This document shows positions 54,484 through 63,273 of a stretch of 64,000 nucleotides of DNA, one piece after another. Under the pieces are notes generated by a model. That model made no database searches and had not been told where the DNA came from. It was given only the letters and a program-made list of their open reading frames with translations. The position numbers and the translations under genes were made by a program. The number at the start of each line of letters is the position of its first letter. The stretch's first letter is position 1. Source of the stretch: Enterococcus florum (lineage in GTDB: Bacteria; Bacillota; Bacilli; Lactobacillales; Enterococcaceae); contig NZ_BJCC01000021.1 in assembly GCF_004309355.1 (NCBI RefSeq), positions 1-64,000 of the forward strand. Direction: 5' to 3'.

Positions 54484-55659
54484 TCATGTCTGGTTATGCG
54501 AATCCTTCCCATTTCTAATCACCAAGATTGCCAGAAGTAACCCATAGAGAATCGTAAAGAAAGGAAAAGGCGCAGCCAAACTTTTACTCCCGGCAACAAA
54601 TTGAAGGAACTGCATCCCGGAAGGTGCCAGCAGTCCGCCTAAATTAAAGCCCACGACCATTAAAGAAGTCGAAACGTTCAACTGAGTCCCGGTTTTAGAA
54701 AGATTGCCAAGACAATTAAAAATATGAGGAACCATCCAAGCTATGGGAACTCCCGATAAAAATAAGGCTAAAACCAGCAATACAAAGTGATTCGCCGCTA
54801 AGCTCACCAGCAGATTCACTACAAGCAGCAAGGTAAGATACAGATAAATTGTTTTACTCCTAAAAATGCGATTGACCGTGCCGAACAGCAGGCCGGCAAT
54901 AATCCCAAACAGCGGCATCAGCGCCAAATAGATACTGGCATTCACAGCATTCCCTTCAATCAATACAGCCATCGAAGGAAACCGAACGAGAATAGCAGAA
55001 TTACTCATCATCATCAAAATCCCAAACAAAAAGATGCCATAAATAGAAGGATCAATTTTCTCTTTAACTGCACGCGGTTTTACTTTCTCAGCGGCGACCG
55101 TTTGCCCCTTAGTTTCAGGAACAAAAAGATTAAGGATAAGGATCAACGGAAAAGCCAGCAGGTAAACAGCGAACGAATAGCGCCAGGCAAAGGTTAAAAG
55201 CAAACCTGCCAACAAGGTTAAGCAAGCCTGACCAATATTCTCAAACGCATTGCGAATCCCCAGCAGCGAAGCCCGCTCATGGCTCGCATAAAAAATACTA
55301 ATGAAACTAATCGCCAGCGAATTAAAGAGTCCTAACCCAGCCCCTAAAATCAATCGAGAAAGAATGACAGCCGGATAACTACTGATAAGGATCGGCAGAC
55401 TACCGCCAATACCCACTAACAATAAGCCCAAAGAAACCGTCCTCTTCATCCCAATTTTGTCCGCCATAAAACTAGACAACAAAATGGAAATCACGACAAA
55501 TAGGTTAGGCAAGGTACTTAAGATTTCCGTTTGCGCCTGCGTAAGGTTCAAGTCATTTTTCATACTAGGTAAAACACCATTGATTACTGGTGCACTGGTT
55601 AGGATTAAGGAGACCGATAATATCGCCAGTTTGGTTCTTAACTTATGAAAGTGGTTCAC
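54484..55659 (-). CDS. MFS transporter, CynX/NimT-like
   Basis: 391 residues, 12 TM. Begins at GTG 55659 because AAGGAGG lies directly upstream; an in-frame ATG 45 codons earlier has no SD and adds polar residues before TM1. Motif FMADKIGMKRTVSLG (motif A) after TM2 and the central charged loop KVKPRAVKEKIDPS are visible. Cyanate/2-nitroimidazole-type MFS family by overall look; substrate unknown. Confidence 0.82.
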   Translation of the reverse strand: MNHFHKLRTKLAILSVSLILTSAPVINGVLPSMKNDLNLTQAQTEILSTLPNLFVVISILLSSFMADKIGMKRTVSLGLLLVGIGGSLPILISSYPAVILSRLILGAGLGLFNSLAISFISIFYASHERASLLGIRNAFENIGQACLTLLAGLLLTFAWRYSFAVYLLAFPLILILNLFVPETKGQTVAAEKVKPRAVKEKIDPSIYGIFLFGILMMMSNSAILVRFPSMAVLIEGNAVNASIYLALMPLFGIIAGLLFGTVNRIFRSKTIYLYLTLLLVVNLLVSLAANHFVLLVLALFLSGVPIAWMVPHIFNCLGNLSKTGTQLNVSTSLMVVGFNLGGLLAPSGMQFLQFVAGSKSLAAPFPFFTILYGLLLAILVIRNGKDSHNQT

Positions 55660-56011
55660 TGTTTGCCCTCCTTGGAAGTCAGTCAATTTATAGTACTCTA
55701 AAAAGAAGGGAAGGGATATATGATTTTGATGACGGTATGGGTGAATTGCTGGTGTTAGGGTGATTTTACGGACACGGTTGGGGGTATTTAACAACTAGAA
55801 AAGGAATGCTCTTGCTTGTCCATAGACAGTATTCCATAATGAGTGTTTTCTCGTCGGTGCATCATATATAGTAGTTCAGGTTGAACAGCAAAGAACGGAC
55901 TATCGGCTACAATATAGTTTAAAAAGTTTTTTGTAACTTTTTCAGTGTTTTCGGTAGGCTAATCCAATGCTGTATTGATGCTCATTTTTGTTAGAATCAC
56001 TTATAGTAAAA

Positions 56012-56038
56012 GGGCTGATAGGAAGTTTCTATCAGCCC
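56012..56038 (-). terminator. Terminator of msmK-type gene
   Basis: Perfect stem GGGCTGATAG/CTATCAGCCC; on the minus strand followed by TTTTACTA. The remaining gap to the MFS gene (55795-56010) shows nothing else. Confidence 0.88.
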
Positions 56039-56046
56039 TAACATGT

Positions 56047-57156
56047 TTAAGTCAGTTGAATAAGCTCTTCACTCTTACTATCAAAAAAGTGACTATTATT
56101 TAGGTCTAATCCTAATTCTACGATTGAACCTGGCTTATGGAAGTCACGAGCATCTACTTTAGATACAAATTCTGAATCACCAGAGCGTGCATACAGCATC
56201 GTTTCGGCTCCTAGCAATTCAGAAACTAAAACTTCTGCCTTGATCGTTGATTCTGGTGTGGCATCAAGGAAAACCTGCTCAGCATGAATATCCTCTGGGC
56301 GGATACCAAAGACAAATTCTTTATTTCCGTAGCCTTTATCAAGGAGTTTTCTATTTTTTCCGTCTGGTACCTTTAGCTTGATGCCATAATCGTTTATCAG
56401 GTACCCGTTGGAGAGCGTGACTTTGAAAAAGTTCATGGCGGGTGAGCCAATAAAACTCGCTACAAAAATATTTTTCGGAGAATTATAGACTTCATGCGGT
56501 GTCCCAATTTGTTGGACAATGCCATCCTTCATGATCACGATACGATCAGCCATCGTCATCGCTTCTGTCTGGTCGTGAGTAACGTAGATCGTCGTTGTTT
56601 CCAGACGTTGATGGAGCTTAGCGATCTCTGCTCGCATCGCTACCCGCAGCTTGGCATCTAAGTTTGAGAGGGGTTCATCCATAAGAAAGACTTTGGCATC
56701 TCTGACGATTGCACGACCCAATGCGACCCGTTGTCTTTGACCGCCAGATAGTGCCGCAGGTTTGCGTGTTAGAAATTCTGTAAGACCTAGTATCTCTGCA
56801 GCATGATCAACGCGCTGTCTGATCTCACTCTGATCAAGCTTCCGTAATTTCAGTCCAAAAGCCATATTGTCAAAAACGGTCATATGAGGATAAAGGGCGT
56901 AGTTTTGGAATACCATCGCGATGTCGCGGTCTTTTGGAGCAACATCATTCATCACTTTTCCATCAATCAAAAATTCTCCTTCAGAAATATCTTCTAAGCC
57001 AGCAATCATTCGCAAAGTGGTTGACTTACCACACCCTGACGGTCCCACGAACACGATAAATTCCTTGTCTTTAATTTGCAGGTTAAAGTCAGTCACTGAG
57101 TAGTGCGCACTGTTATCATATTTTTTGTACACGTTCTGTAAAGCTAATTCCGCCAT
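56047..57156 (-). CDS. msmK: Sugar ABC transporter ATPase (MsmK/UgpC type)
   Basis: 369 residues: nucleotide-binding domain with GPSGCGKSTT, LSGGQRQRVALGRA, VFLMDEPLSNLDA and VTHDQTEAMT, then the C-terminal TOBE/MalK-type regulatory domain (FGIRPEDI, LLGAETMLYARSGD). Such ATPases energise carbohydrate importers that lack their own. The permease/binding-protein operon at 58393-61517 lacks an ATPase and lies just beyond the regulator gene. Confidence 0.92.
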   Translation of the reverse strand: MAELALQNVYKKYDNSAHYSVTDFNLQIKDKEFIVFVGPSGCGKSTTLRMIAGLEDISEGEFLIDGKVMNDVAPKDRDIAMVFQNYALYPHMTVFDNMAFGLKLRKLDQSEIRQRVDHAAEILGLTEFLTRKPAALSGGQRQRVALGRAIVRDAKVFLMDEPLSNLDAKLRVAMRAEIAKLHQRLETTTIYVTHDQTEAMTMADRIVIMKDGIVQQIGTPHEVYNSPKNIFVASFIGSPAMNFFKVTLSNGYLINDYGIKLKVPDGKNRKLLDKGYGNKEFVFGIRPEDIHAEQVFLDATPESTIKAEVLVSELLGAETMLYARSGDSEFVSKVDARDFHKPGSIVELGLDLNNSHFFDSKSEELIQLT

Positions 57157-57225
57157 GTTTTTTCCTCTTTTCCTACATTTTCTGTTTTTATAAAAAATTC
57201 TTTTGTTCTGGGTGAAGAAAGGAAG

Positions 57226-58257
57226 CTATTCTGTATTTTCTTTCAACGTTCGAGAACCTGCTGAGAGCATGGTCGGGACAAACGTAATAACAGGATCGCA
57301 AGTTTTTTTGTCTAACAGTCTTTTTAAATTGTGGACCACTAGCCGGGCAATTTCTTCTACATCTTGTTCAATGTAGAAATTACAGCCAGAAGGCTTATCA
57401 AAGGAAAGCTGAAAAATATCATTTGCTGCTGTATATTCATGGATCAGGTTCGACAGATGAGCATTTACCGTAATCACGACATCTGGCTGATGCTCCTCTA
57501 GAAAATCAATGATTGTTCTATTGGATTCAATCGTAGAAGGAACAGAGAGCCACAAATTTTTATCGATTGGAATTTGATTAGTTACGAAAGCGTGTTCAAT
57601 TCCCTTCGTTCGATCAATCGTTGCAGAGTTTTCTTCTATTGTAGTGATGAAAACGAATTTCTTGAATTGCTTTTGAATCACCAGGTCAGCCAACTTGTAG
57701 CCAGCGCTGAAATTATCCGATGTTACGCTAGTAATTCCTAACTTATTAAAATAGCGGTCAATCAAGACTAATGGAAATTTCTCTAAGTGTAGCCGGAGAA
57801 TGTCTTCATTGTAATTCTCAGATTCGGTAGGGAAGATGATCAGCCCCTCAACACCACACTCGATAAAGTAGTGGATCAGGTCGTTCTCCTCGTCAATCGA
57901 TTCTCTGGACAAGCCAAAAAAGAAGCGCAACTTCTCCTTTCTAGCAAAAGCTTCTAAATGGCTTAACAATTTGCGATCAATATCAGTTTTCATGGTGGTA
58001 AAGATCAGTCCGATGATGCGTTCTTTCTTTTCAATATTTTCGAAATCGACAAAAGTTCCTTTTCCTCGGACCCGTCGCACGTAGCCCTTTTCTGCGAGAT
58101 TATTCAGCGCACTCTTAGCAGTGATCTGGCTGACGTGGAACTGTGAGACAATCTCTGTTTCTGAAGGAATCCGATCGCCTCTTTTTAATTGTCCATGTTC
58201 GATCTGCTGGATAAAGCTTTGTTCTATTTGCTTGTATAATGGAATATTTTTTTTCAT
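57226..58257 (-). CDS. GntR/LacI hybrid transcriptional regulator (AraR-like)
   Basis: 343 residues: N-terminal GntR winged helix (QIEHGQLKRGDRIPSETEIVSQFHVSQITAKSALNNLAEKGYVRRVRGKGTFV) fused to a LacI-type effector-binding domain (IIGLIFTT, EGLIIFPTESEN, DRYFNKLGITSVTSDNFSAGYKLADL). Divergent from the sugar ABC operon, with two overlapping palindromes in between, so it most likely represses that operon and is released by the imported sugar. Confidence 0.9.
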   Translation of the reverse strand: MKKNIPLYKQIEQSFIQQIEHGQLKRGDRIPSETEIVSQFHVSQITAKSALNNLAEKGYVRRVRGKGTFVDFENIEKKERIIGLIFTTMKTDIDRKLLSHLEAFARKEKLRFFFGLSRESIDEENDLIHYFIECGVEGLIIFPTESENYNEDILRLHLEKFPLVLIDRYFNKLGITSVTSDNFSAGYKLADLVIQKQFKKFVFITTIEENSATIDRTKGIEHAFVTNQIPIDKNLWLSVPSTIESNRTIIDFLEEHQPDVVITVNAHLSNLIHEYTAANDIFQLSFDKPSGCNFYIEQDVEEIARLVVHNLKRLLDKKTCDPVITFVPTMLSAGSRTLKENTE

Positions 58258-58310
58258 AAGCTCACTCGATTTCCATTGAATTTGTCTATCTAAAGTATAA
58301 GGGAACTGGC

Positions 58311-58342
58311 ATGTTTAAAACATACTAAATATAGTATATAAT
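58311..58342 (+). promoter_or_regulatory. Sugar ABC operon promoter with overlapping palindromes
   Basis: Palindromes ATGTTTAAAACAT (58311-58323) and ATACTAAATATAGTAT (58322-58337) cover the promoter, whose -10 TATAAT is at 58337-58342 with a weak TTTAAA -35 at 17 bp. The divergent regulator gene has TATACT on the minus strand at 58299-58294. Probable operator of the GntR/LacI protein. Confidence 0.65.
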
Positions 58343-58392
58343 AATCCTTTTTTTTATATTAATATGGAACCAACATTAAGGGGGGGCATCTT

Positions 58393-59286
58393 ATGGAGTT
58401 GATAAAAGGGAAAGTGAATCGTACCCTGCATTTAATTTTCGTCGCACCATCAATGATTTTTATTTTCTTTTTGGCTATCGTTCCTTTAGTCTATGCAGTC
58501 TATTTAAGCTTTCGAAATTATAAATTGACCATGCCAAACGGTAGTTCACGTTTTATCGGAATCGAAAATTATGTAAGCGTTATTAAGGATGAAGCATTTA
58601 TCCAATCAATCAGTTGGACACTTATTTTCAGCTTATTCGCGGTAATAATTTCTGTCGGAATAGGACTGCTTTTGGCAGTTTTACTGACTAACTCGGAGCA
58701 GAGTCGAGGTGTTCGTTTATTGAAGAGCTTTTTAATCCTGCCGATGATGGTTGCGCCAGTAGTCTCGAGTACGATGTGGAAGATTTTGTTCGGTGCAGTC
58801 TATGGTCCGATCAACTATTTGATCGAACTGTTTCAAGGAACGGCAGTCTCGTGGACAGGCGAGACATTACCGGCACGTCTAGCCATTATTGTGATTGATT
58901 CCTGGGGCTCGATTCCGTTTTGTATGTTGATCTTTCTAGGAGCACTTACCACGATTCCAGATGAGCTTTATGAAAGTGCGCTGATCGATGGCTCAAGTCC
59001 ATTTACCTCATTTAGAAAAATTACACTGCCATTGATCAGAAACTTCATTTCCTTAGTAGTGTCATTACGGTTGATGGATTCGCTGAAGGTCTTTGATCCG
59101 ATTATGATCATGACCGATGGAGGACCTAGCGGATCAACGGAATCGATCGGAACAATGATGTATAAAATGGCTTTTAGATATATGGACGTTGGACAAGGTT
59201 CGGCAGCCGCGGTCATATTCTTTATCATTATTGCGATTGTATCCATCACAACACTACTAATTACACGAAAAGAGGAGGTGAAATGA
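58393..59286 (+). CDS. Sugar ABC transporter permease (MalF/MsmF type)
   Basis: 297 residues, six TM helices, with the EAA loop ESALIDGSSPFTSFRKITLPLIR that docks to the ATPase. GGGGGG-rich SD precedes ATG 58393. First gene of the operon with a second permease, a binding protein and GH2 enzymes; the stop overlaps the next start. Confidence 0.92.
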   Translation: MELIKGKVNRTLHLIFVAPSMIFIFFLAIVPLVYAVYLSFRNYKLTMPNGSSRFIGIENYVSVIKDEAFIQSISWTLIFSLFAVIISVGIGLLLAVLLTNSEQSRGVRLLKSFLILPMMVAPVVSSTMWKILFGAVYGPINYLIELFQGTAVSWTGETLPARLAIIVIDSWGSIPFCMLIFLGALTTIPDELYESALIDGSSPFTSFRKITLPLIRNFISLVVSLRLMDSLKVFDPIMIMTDGGPSGSTESIGTMMYKMAFRYMDVGQGSAAAVIFFIIIAIVSITTLLITRKEEVK

Positions 59287-59288
59287 GC

Positions 59289-60116
59289 ATGAAAAAGAGA
59301 AAATTTCCCGTGTCTTTAATCCTGCTAGTCATATTTTCGATTATTTTTCTTTTTCCGATCTATTGGACGATCACTACTGCAGTGAAGCAGCCGAGCCAGA
59401 TCATGGTTGTTCCACCTGAGTTTATACCCTCTAAAATAAGTTTTCAAAATTTTCGTCAGGTGATCGCTGAAAATAATATGGGACAATTCTTTTGGAATAG
59501 TCTTTCGATCTCCGTTTCAACCACAATCATCACCTTGATCATTGCCAGCTTTGCTGGATATGGTTTTTCACGCTTCAATTTTAGAGGAAAAAAGTTGTCA
59601 TTACTGCTAGTCATTGCTGTTCGGATGATTCCCAGTTTGATCTACATGATTCCTTACTACATTATCTTTAATCAGCTTCATTTGCTGGATTCAAAAATTG
59701 GATTAACGATTGTCTATATCACAGCGAATTTGCCTTTAGCGATTTGGCTGTCCACCAGCTTTTTTGATGAATTGCCAAATGAGATATTTGAATCTGCTAA
59801 AATCGATGGCTGTACAGAATTTCAAATTTATTGGCAGATCGCTTTGCCGCTAGTCGTCCCTGGATTAGTCGTCATTTCGATCTTAGTATTCCTAGCCTCT
59901 TACAATGAGTTCGGTACTGCTTTGGTCTTATTGTTTAATGACAGTACGAAGACGTTGCCGGTAGGAATCAGTGGAATGGTTCAGCTACAAAAGGATACAC
60001 CGTTTGGATTACTGGCTGCGGCTGGAACGATCGCGATGATCCCAGCCTTTATCTTGGCCTTAACAACACAAAAATATGTTCAGAAAGGAATTACCGCAGG
60101 AGCGGTAAAAGGGTAA
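59289..60116 (+). CDS. Sugar ABC transporter permease (MalG/MsmG type)
   Basis: 275 residues from ATG 59289, which has AGGAGGTGA at good distance; ATG 59283, which overlaps the upstream stop, is the alternative. Six TM helices and the EAA motif ESAKIDGCTEFQIYWQIALPLV. Partner of the first permease. Confidence 0.9.
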   Translation: MKKRKFPVSLILLVIFSIIFLFPIYWTITTAVKQPSQIMVVPPEFIPSKISFQNFRQVIAENNMGQFFWNSLSISVSTTIITLIIASFAGYGFSRFNFRGKKLSLLLVIAVRMIPSLIYMIPYYIIFNQLHLLDSKIGLTIVYITANLPLAIWLSTSFFDELPNEIFESAKIDGCTEFQIYWQIALPLVVPGLVVISILVFLASYNEFGTALVLLFNDSTKTLPVGISGMVQLQKDTPFGLLAAAGTIAMIPAFILALTTQKYVQKGITAGAVKG

Positions 60117-60122
60117 GAAATT

Positions 60123-61517
60123 ATGAAAAAGATAGGTTTACTATGTACGGTGTTAATCTCATTAACGATTTTAACAGGCTGTGGCGGAGAAACGCAGGAA
60201 AACGCGAAAAGCTCCGAGTCGACGGAATTAAAAACTCCGGAAAAATTCGGAGTGAAATTGGAGAATTTGGATTCATCAGGAACTTTGAAGGGGCAGTATG
60301 AAGGCAAGAAAATTACAGTTGCCACCAGAACGGGCGATCATGAGACAGCGCTGAAGGAAGCGGCAAAGTATTTTGAAGCAGCTACAGGTGCAAAAGTAGA
60401 GGTTCAAAGCTTTCCAGCCGGGAACGACGAAGAGAAGATTCAACTGGATTTGAGTACGAGTCATACCTTTGATGCAGTCCTTATGCCTGTTGCTAATATT
60501 CATTCTTACGCAGCATCCAATTATTTGAAAAAGCTCGACGACTATAAGGATGTTGCCGATCCTGAATTAGATATGGAAGATTTTATTCCGTCAATTTTAG
60601 ATTTGTACGGCAAGTATGATGGTGAGCTATATGCGTTTCCGTATAAACCTGATACACAAATGCTCTTCTATAGAAAAGACATCTTTGAAGACGAGAAAGT
60701 CAAAGCGGCTTATAAAGAAAAAACAGGTAACGATTTGACCGTTCCTAAAACAAATGAAGAGATGATAGAGATTGCTAAGTACTTTACAAAATCAAAAAAC
60801 AGCGATTCTCCAGTCGATTATGGTTATATCAGCATGGGATCAACGACGAATAGCCGGGCAATCTGGATGAATCGTGAAGGTGATCAAATGGTTATTTCAA
60901 AGGATAATCAAGCAACTGTGAATAATGACGCGACAAAGCAAGCCATGAAGACAATGATGGAATTAAAGAATTATGCGCCGAAAGAGTGGACTCAGCTTGG
61001 TTGGGATGAAGCGAATGCACTGTTTGTCGAAGGTAAAGCGTTGATGATGGAGCAATGGCCAGGATTGATCAATTCCATTAACGACGAGAATTCTAAGGTG
61101 AAGGATAAGATCGGATTTGCAGTAACTCCAGGCGAATCGCCAGTTTTGGGCGGGTGGTCAATTGCCGTCACAAGCAGCTCCAAAGAGGATGAATTGGCGT
61201 ATAAATTCATCGAGTTCGTTACATCAAAAGATGGGGAGTTGTTGAAGGTTGAGCATACGATGGATCCAGTTCGTCAGTCAAATTATGAACGTGGCGAGGT
61301 CATGAGCAGTAACGAAATGTATCCTGTTTTATTGGATTCACTTACGAAAGGCAAACAATTAGTTGATGCAGATGTTCCGTATATTTCGGCACAGCTGAAT
61401 GATATTCTAGAAGATCAAACCCAAAGTTTATTAAACGGAAAACAGGATATTGATAAAACTACCAATAATATGCAAAAGAAACTAAAAGAAGAAATTGATC
61501 GTGCAGAATTAGAGTAA
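60123..61517 (+). CDS. Carbohydrate ABC transporter substrate-binding lipoprotein
   Basis: 464 residues: lipobox LTGC (Cys20), a Glu/Ser-rich linker, then a family 1 solute-binding fold (ITVATRTGDHETALKEAAKYFEAATG, PYKPDTQMLFYRKDIFED, ALMMEQWPG, KVGFAV-like DKIGFAVTPGESPVLGGW). Seven bases after the permease gene. Ligand is probably an oligosaccharide processed by the GH2 enzymes encoded next. Confidence 0.92.
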   Translation: MKKIGLLCTVLISLTILTGCGGETQENAKSSESTELKTPEKFGVKLENLDSSGTLKGQYEGKKITVATRTGDHETALKEAAKYFEAATGAKVEVQSFPAGNDEEKIQLDLSTSHTFDAVLMPVANIHSYAASNYLKKLDDYKDVADPELDMEDFIPSILDLYGKYDGELYAFPYKPDTQMLFYRKDIFEDEKVKAAYKEKTGNDLTVPKTNEEMIEIAKYFTKSKNSDSPVDYGYISMGSTTNSRAIWMNREGDQMVISKDNQATVNNDATKQAMKTMMELKNYAPKEWTQLGWDEANALFVEGKALMMEQWPGLINSINDENSKVKDKIGFAVTPGESPVLGGWSIAVTSSSKEDELAYKFIEFVTSKDGELLKVEHTMDPVRQSNYERGEVMSSNEMYPVLLDSLTKGKQLVDADVPYISAQLNDILEDQTQSLLNGKQDIDKTTNNMQKKLKEEIDRAELE

Positions 61518-61531
61518 GGAGTTGGCCACAA

Positions 61532-63262
61532 ATGGATTTTTACCCACGTCCCCAATTTGAAAGAGAAAAATGGTTAGATTTAGATGGGATATGGTCCTTT
61601 GATTTCGATGATCAAAGGATAGGAATTGAAAAAAAATGGTACGAGGCTCATGAGTATAGCAAGGAAATCAAGGTTCCTTTTGTTTACCAATCTGGGGAAA
61701 GTGGAATAAATAGCCAAGAAACGCATGATTGTGTTTGGTACAATAAGGTTATTACATTAGCTGACGTCGAGGCTCCTAGGATTCTTCTACATTTTGGAGC
61801 AAGTGATTATTATACCAAGGTTTGGGTCAACAATCAGTATTGTGGGGATCATCAAGGGGGGCATACACCATTTTCCTTTGATATCTCCCATCAACTAGCT
61901 GCTGATGGGCAAGTAAAGATTGATGTCTGCGTCACTGATCGCAGCACAGATGAGGAACTCCCACGAGGGAAGCAAAATTTTAAAGGAAAGTCTGAAGGCA
62001 TCTTCTATACCGGGACTACTGGAATCTGGCAATCAGTTTGGCTGGAATTTACTGAAAAAGAGTATATTGATTCTGTTCACTATAAAACCGATACGATAAC
62101 GAATAAAGTTACTATCGCAGCGAAAATTCAAGCTGACGATGGAGCAAAACTAGGCATAAAGATTGCCCGTGAAAACGAGGTTTTGGTTGAAAATGTAGCG
62201 ACCATTAAAAATAATTGCTTGAATATAGATTTTGAGATCCCTGATTTTAATGATCATCACTATGGTTTTTGGTGGAGTCCTGAGCAGCCCAATCTGTATG
62301 ATGTGGAATTCACTCTACTTGTGGAGGATCGGGTAGTTGATCGTGTTGGTTCGTATTTTGGAATGCGGACAATTTCGATCGAACATCAACTGATCTGCCT
62401 GAATCATATGCCTTTTTATACAAAATCAGTCTTATATCAAGGCTATTATCCAAATTCCTTGATGACAGCTAAGAGCGACGAAGAGCTTCGTAGAGATGTC
62501 GAACTTATTAAGGAAATGGGCTTCAATAGTGTACGATTGCATCAAAAATATGAGAATCCGAGATTTTTATATTGGTGTGACAAATTAGGGTTGATGGTTT
62601 GGGGTGAGGCTCCGAATGCCTATTCCTTTAGTCCAGTATCAGCTGAAGGGTTATTACAGGAATGGCTGCAGGTAGTCAATCGTGATATCAATCATCCTTC
62701 GATCTGTATCTGGGTTCCATTAAATGAAAGCTGGGGAATTCCTAAGATAAAGAATTCTTTGGAGCAGCAGTCATTTGCCAATACGATGTATTATTTGACG
62801 AAAGCACTAGACAGCACAAGATTGGTCCTTTCAAATGATGGTTGGGAGCATACGATTTCTGATATTTGTACGATCCATGATTATGATGCTGATTTAGAAC
62901 GATTAGCAGATCGATATGATTCGCTTGAATCGATCTTAGCAGGACCGCAGGAGCGTCGAATATATGTCGATGGCTACGAGTATCAGCAGGAGCCGATGAT
63001 CTTGAGTGAATTTGGTGGTATCGCTTTTGAAGAAGCTGGTATCGGGGAAGAAGCATGGGGTTACTCCGGAGCGAGTTCTTCTCAAGAATTTGAAGAAAAA
63101 GTATTGGCAATCCTATCCACTGTTCAGGCTTCCGAGCTATTACAAGGCTATTGCTACACTCAATTCAATGATTTGGAGCAGGAAGTAAACGGTCTGCTTA
63201 CTATGGAAAGAGAACCAAAATTGAACATAGCTTCCTTAGCTAGGGTTAATCAATCGAGATAG
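61532..63262 (+). CDS. Glycoside hydrolase family 2 enzyme
   Basis: 576 residues, cytoplasmic. Sugar-binding jelly-roll (FEREKWLDLDGIWSFDFDD, WYNKVITL, GGHTPFSFDIS, PRGKQNF), Ig-like domain, then a TIM barrel with acid/base Glu in WVPLNESWG and nucleophile Glu in ILSEFGGIAFEE. Shorter than LacZ (about 1000) and close to the compact GH2 beta-galactosidase/beta-glucuronidase-like group; specificity cannot be fixed by eye. AAGGAG is 11 bp upstream. Followed by a second, similar GH2 gene. Confidence 0.88.
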   Translation: MDFYPRPQFEREKWLDLDGIWSFDFDDQRIGIEKKWYEAHEYSKEIKVPFVYQSGESGINSQETHDCVWYNKVITLADVEAPRILLHFGASDYYTKVWVNNQYCGDHQGGHTPFSFDISHQLAADGQVKIDVCVTDRSTDEELPRGKQNFKGKSEGIFYTGTTGIWQSVWLEFTEKEYIDSVHYKTDTITNKVTIAAKIQADDGAKLGIKIARENEVLVENVATIKNNCLNIDFEIPDFNDHHYGFWWSPEQPNLYDVEFTLLVEDRVVDRVGSYFGMRTISIEHQLICLNHMPFYTKSVLYQGYYPNSLMTAKSDEELRRDVELIKEMGFNSVRLHQKYENPRFLYWCDKLGLMVWGEAPNAYSFSPVSAEGLLQEWLQVVNRDINHPSICIWVPLNESWGIPKIKNSLEQQSFANTMYYLTKALDSTRLVLSNDGWEHTISDICTIHDYDADLERLADRYDSLESILAGPQERRIYVDGYEYQQEPMILSEFGGIAFEEAGIGEEAWGYSGASSSQEFEEKVLAILSTVQASELLQGYCYTQFNDLEQEVNGLLTMEREPKLNIASLARVNQSR

Positions 63263-63273
63263 GTGGAAAAAAT

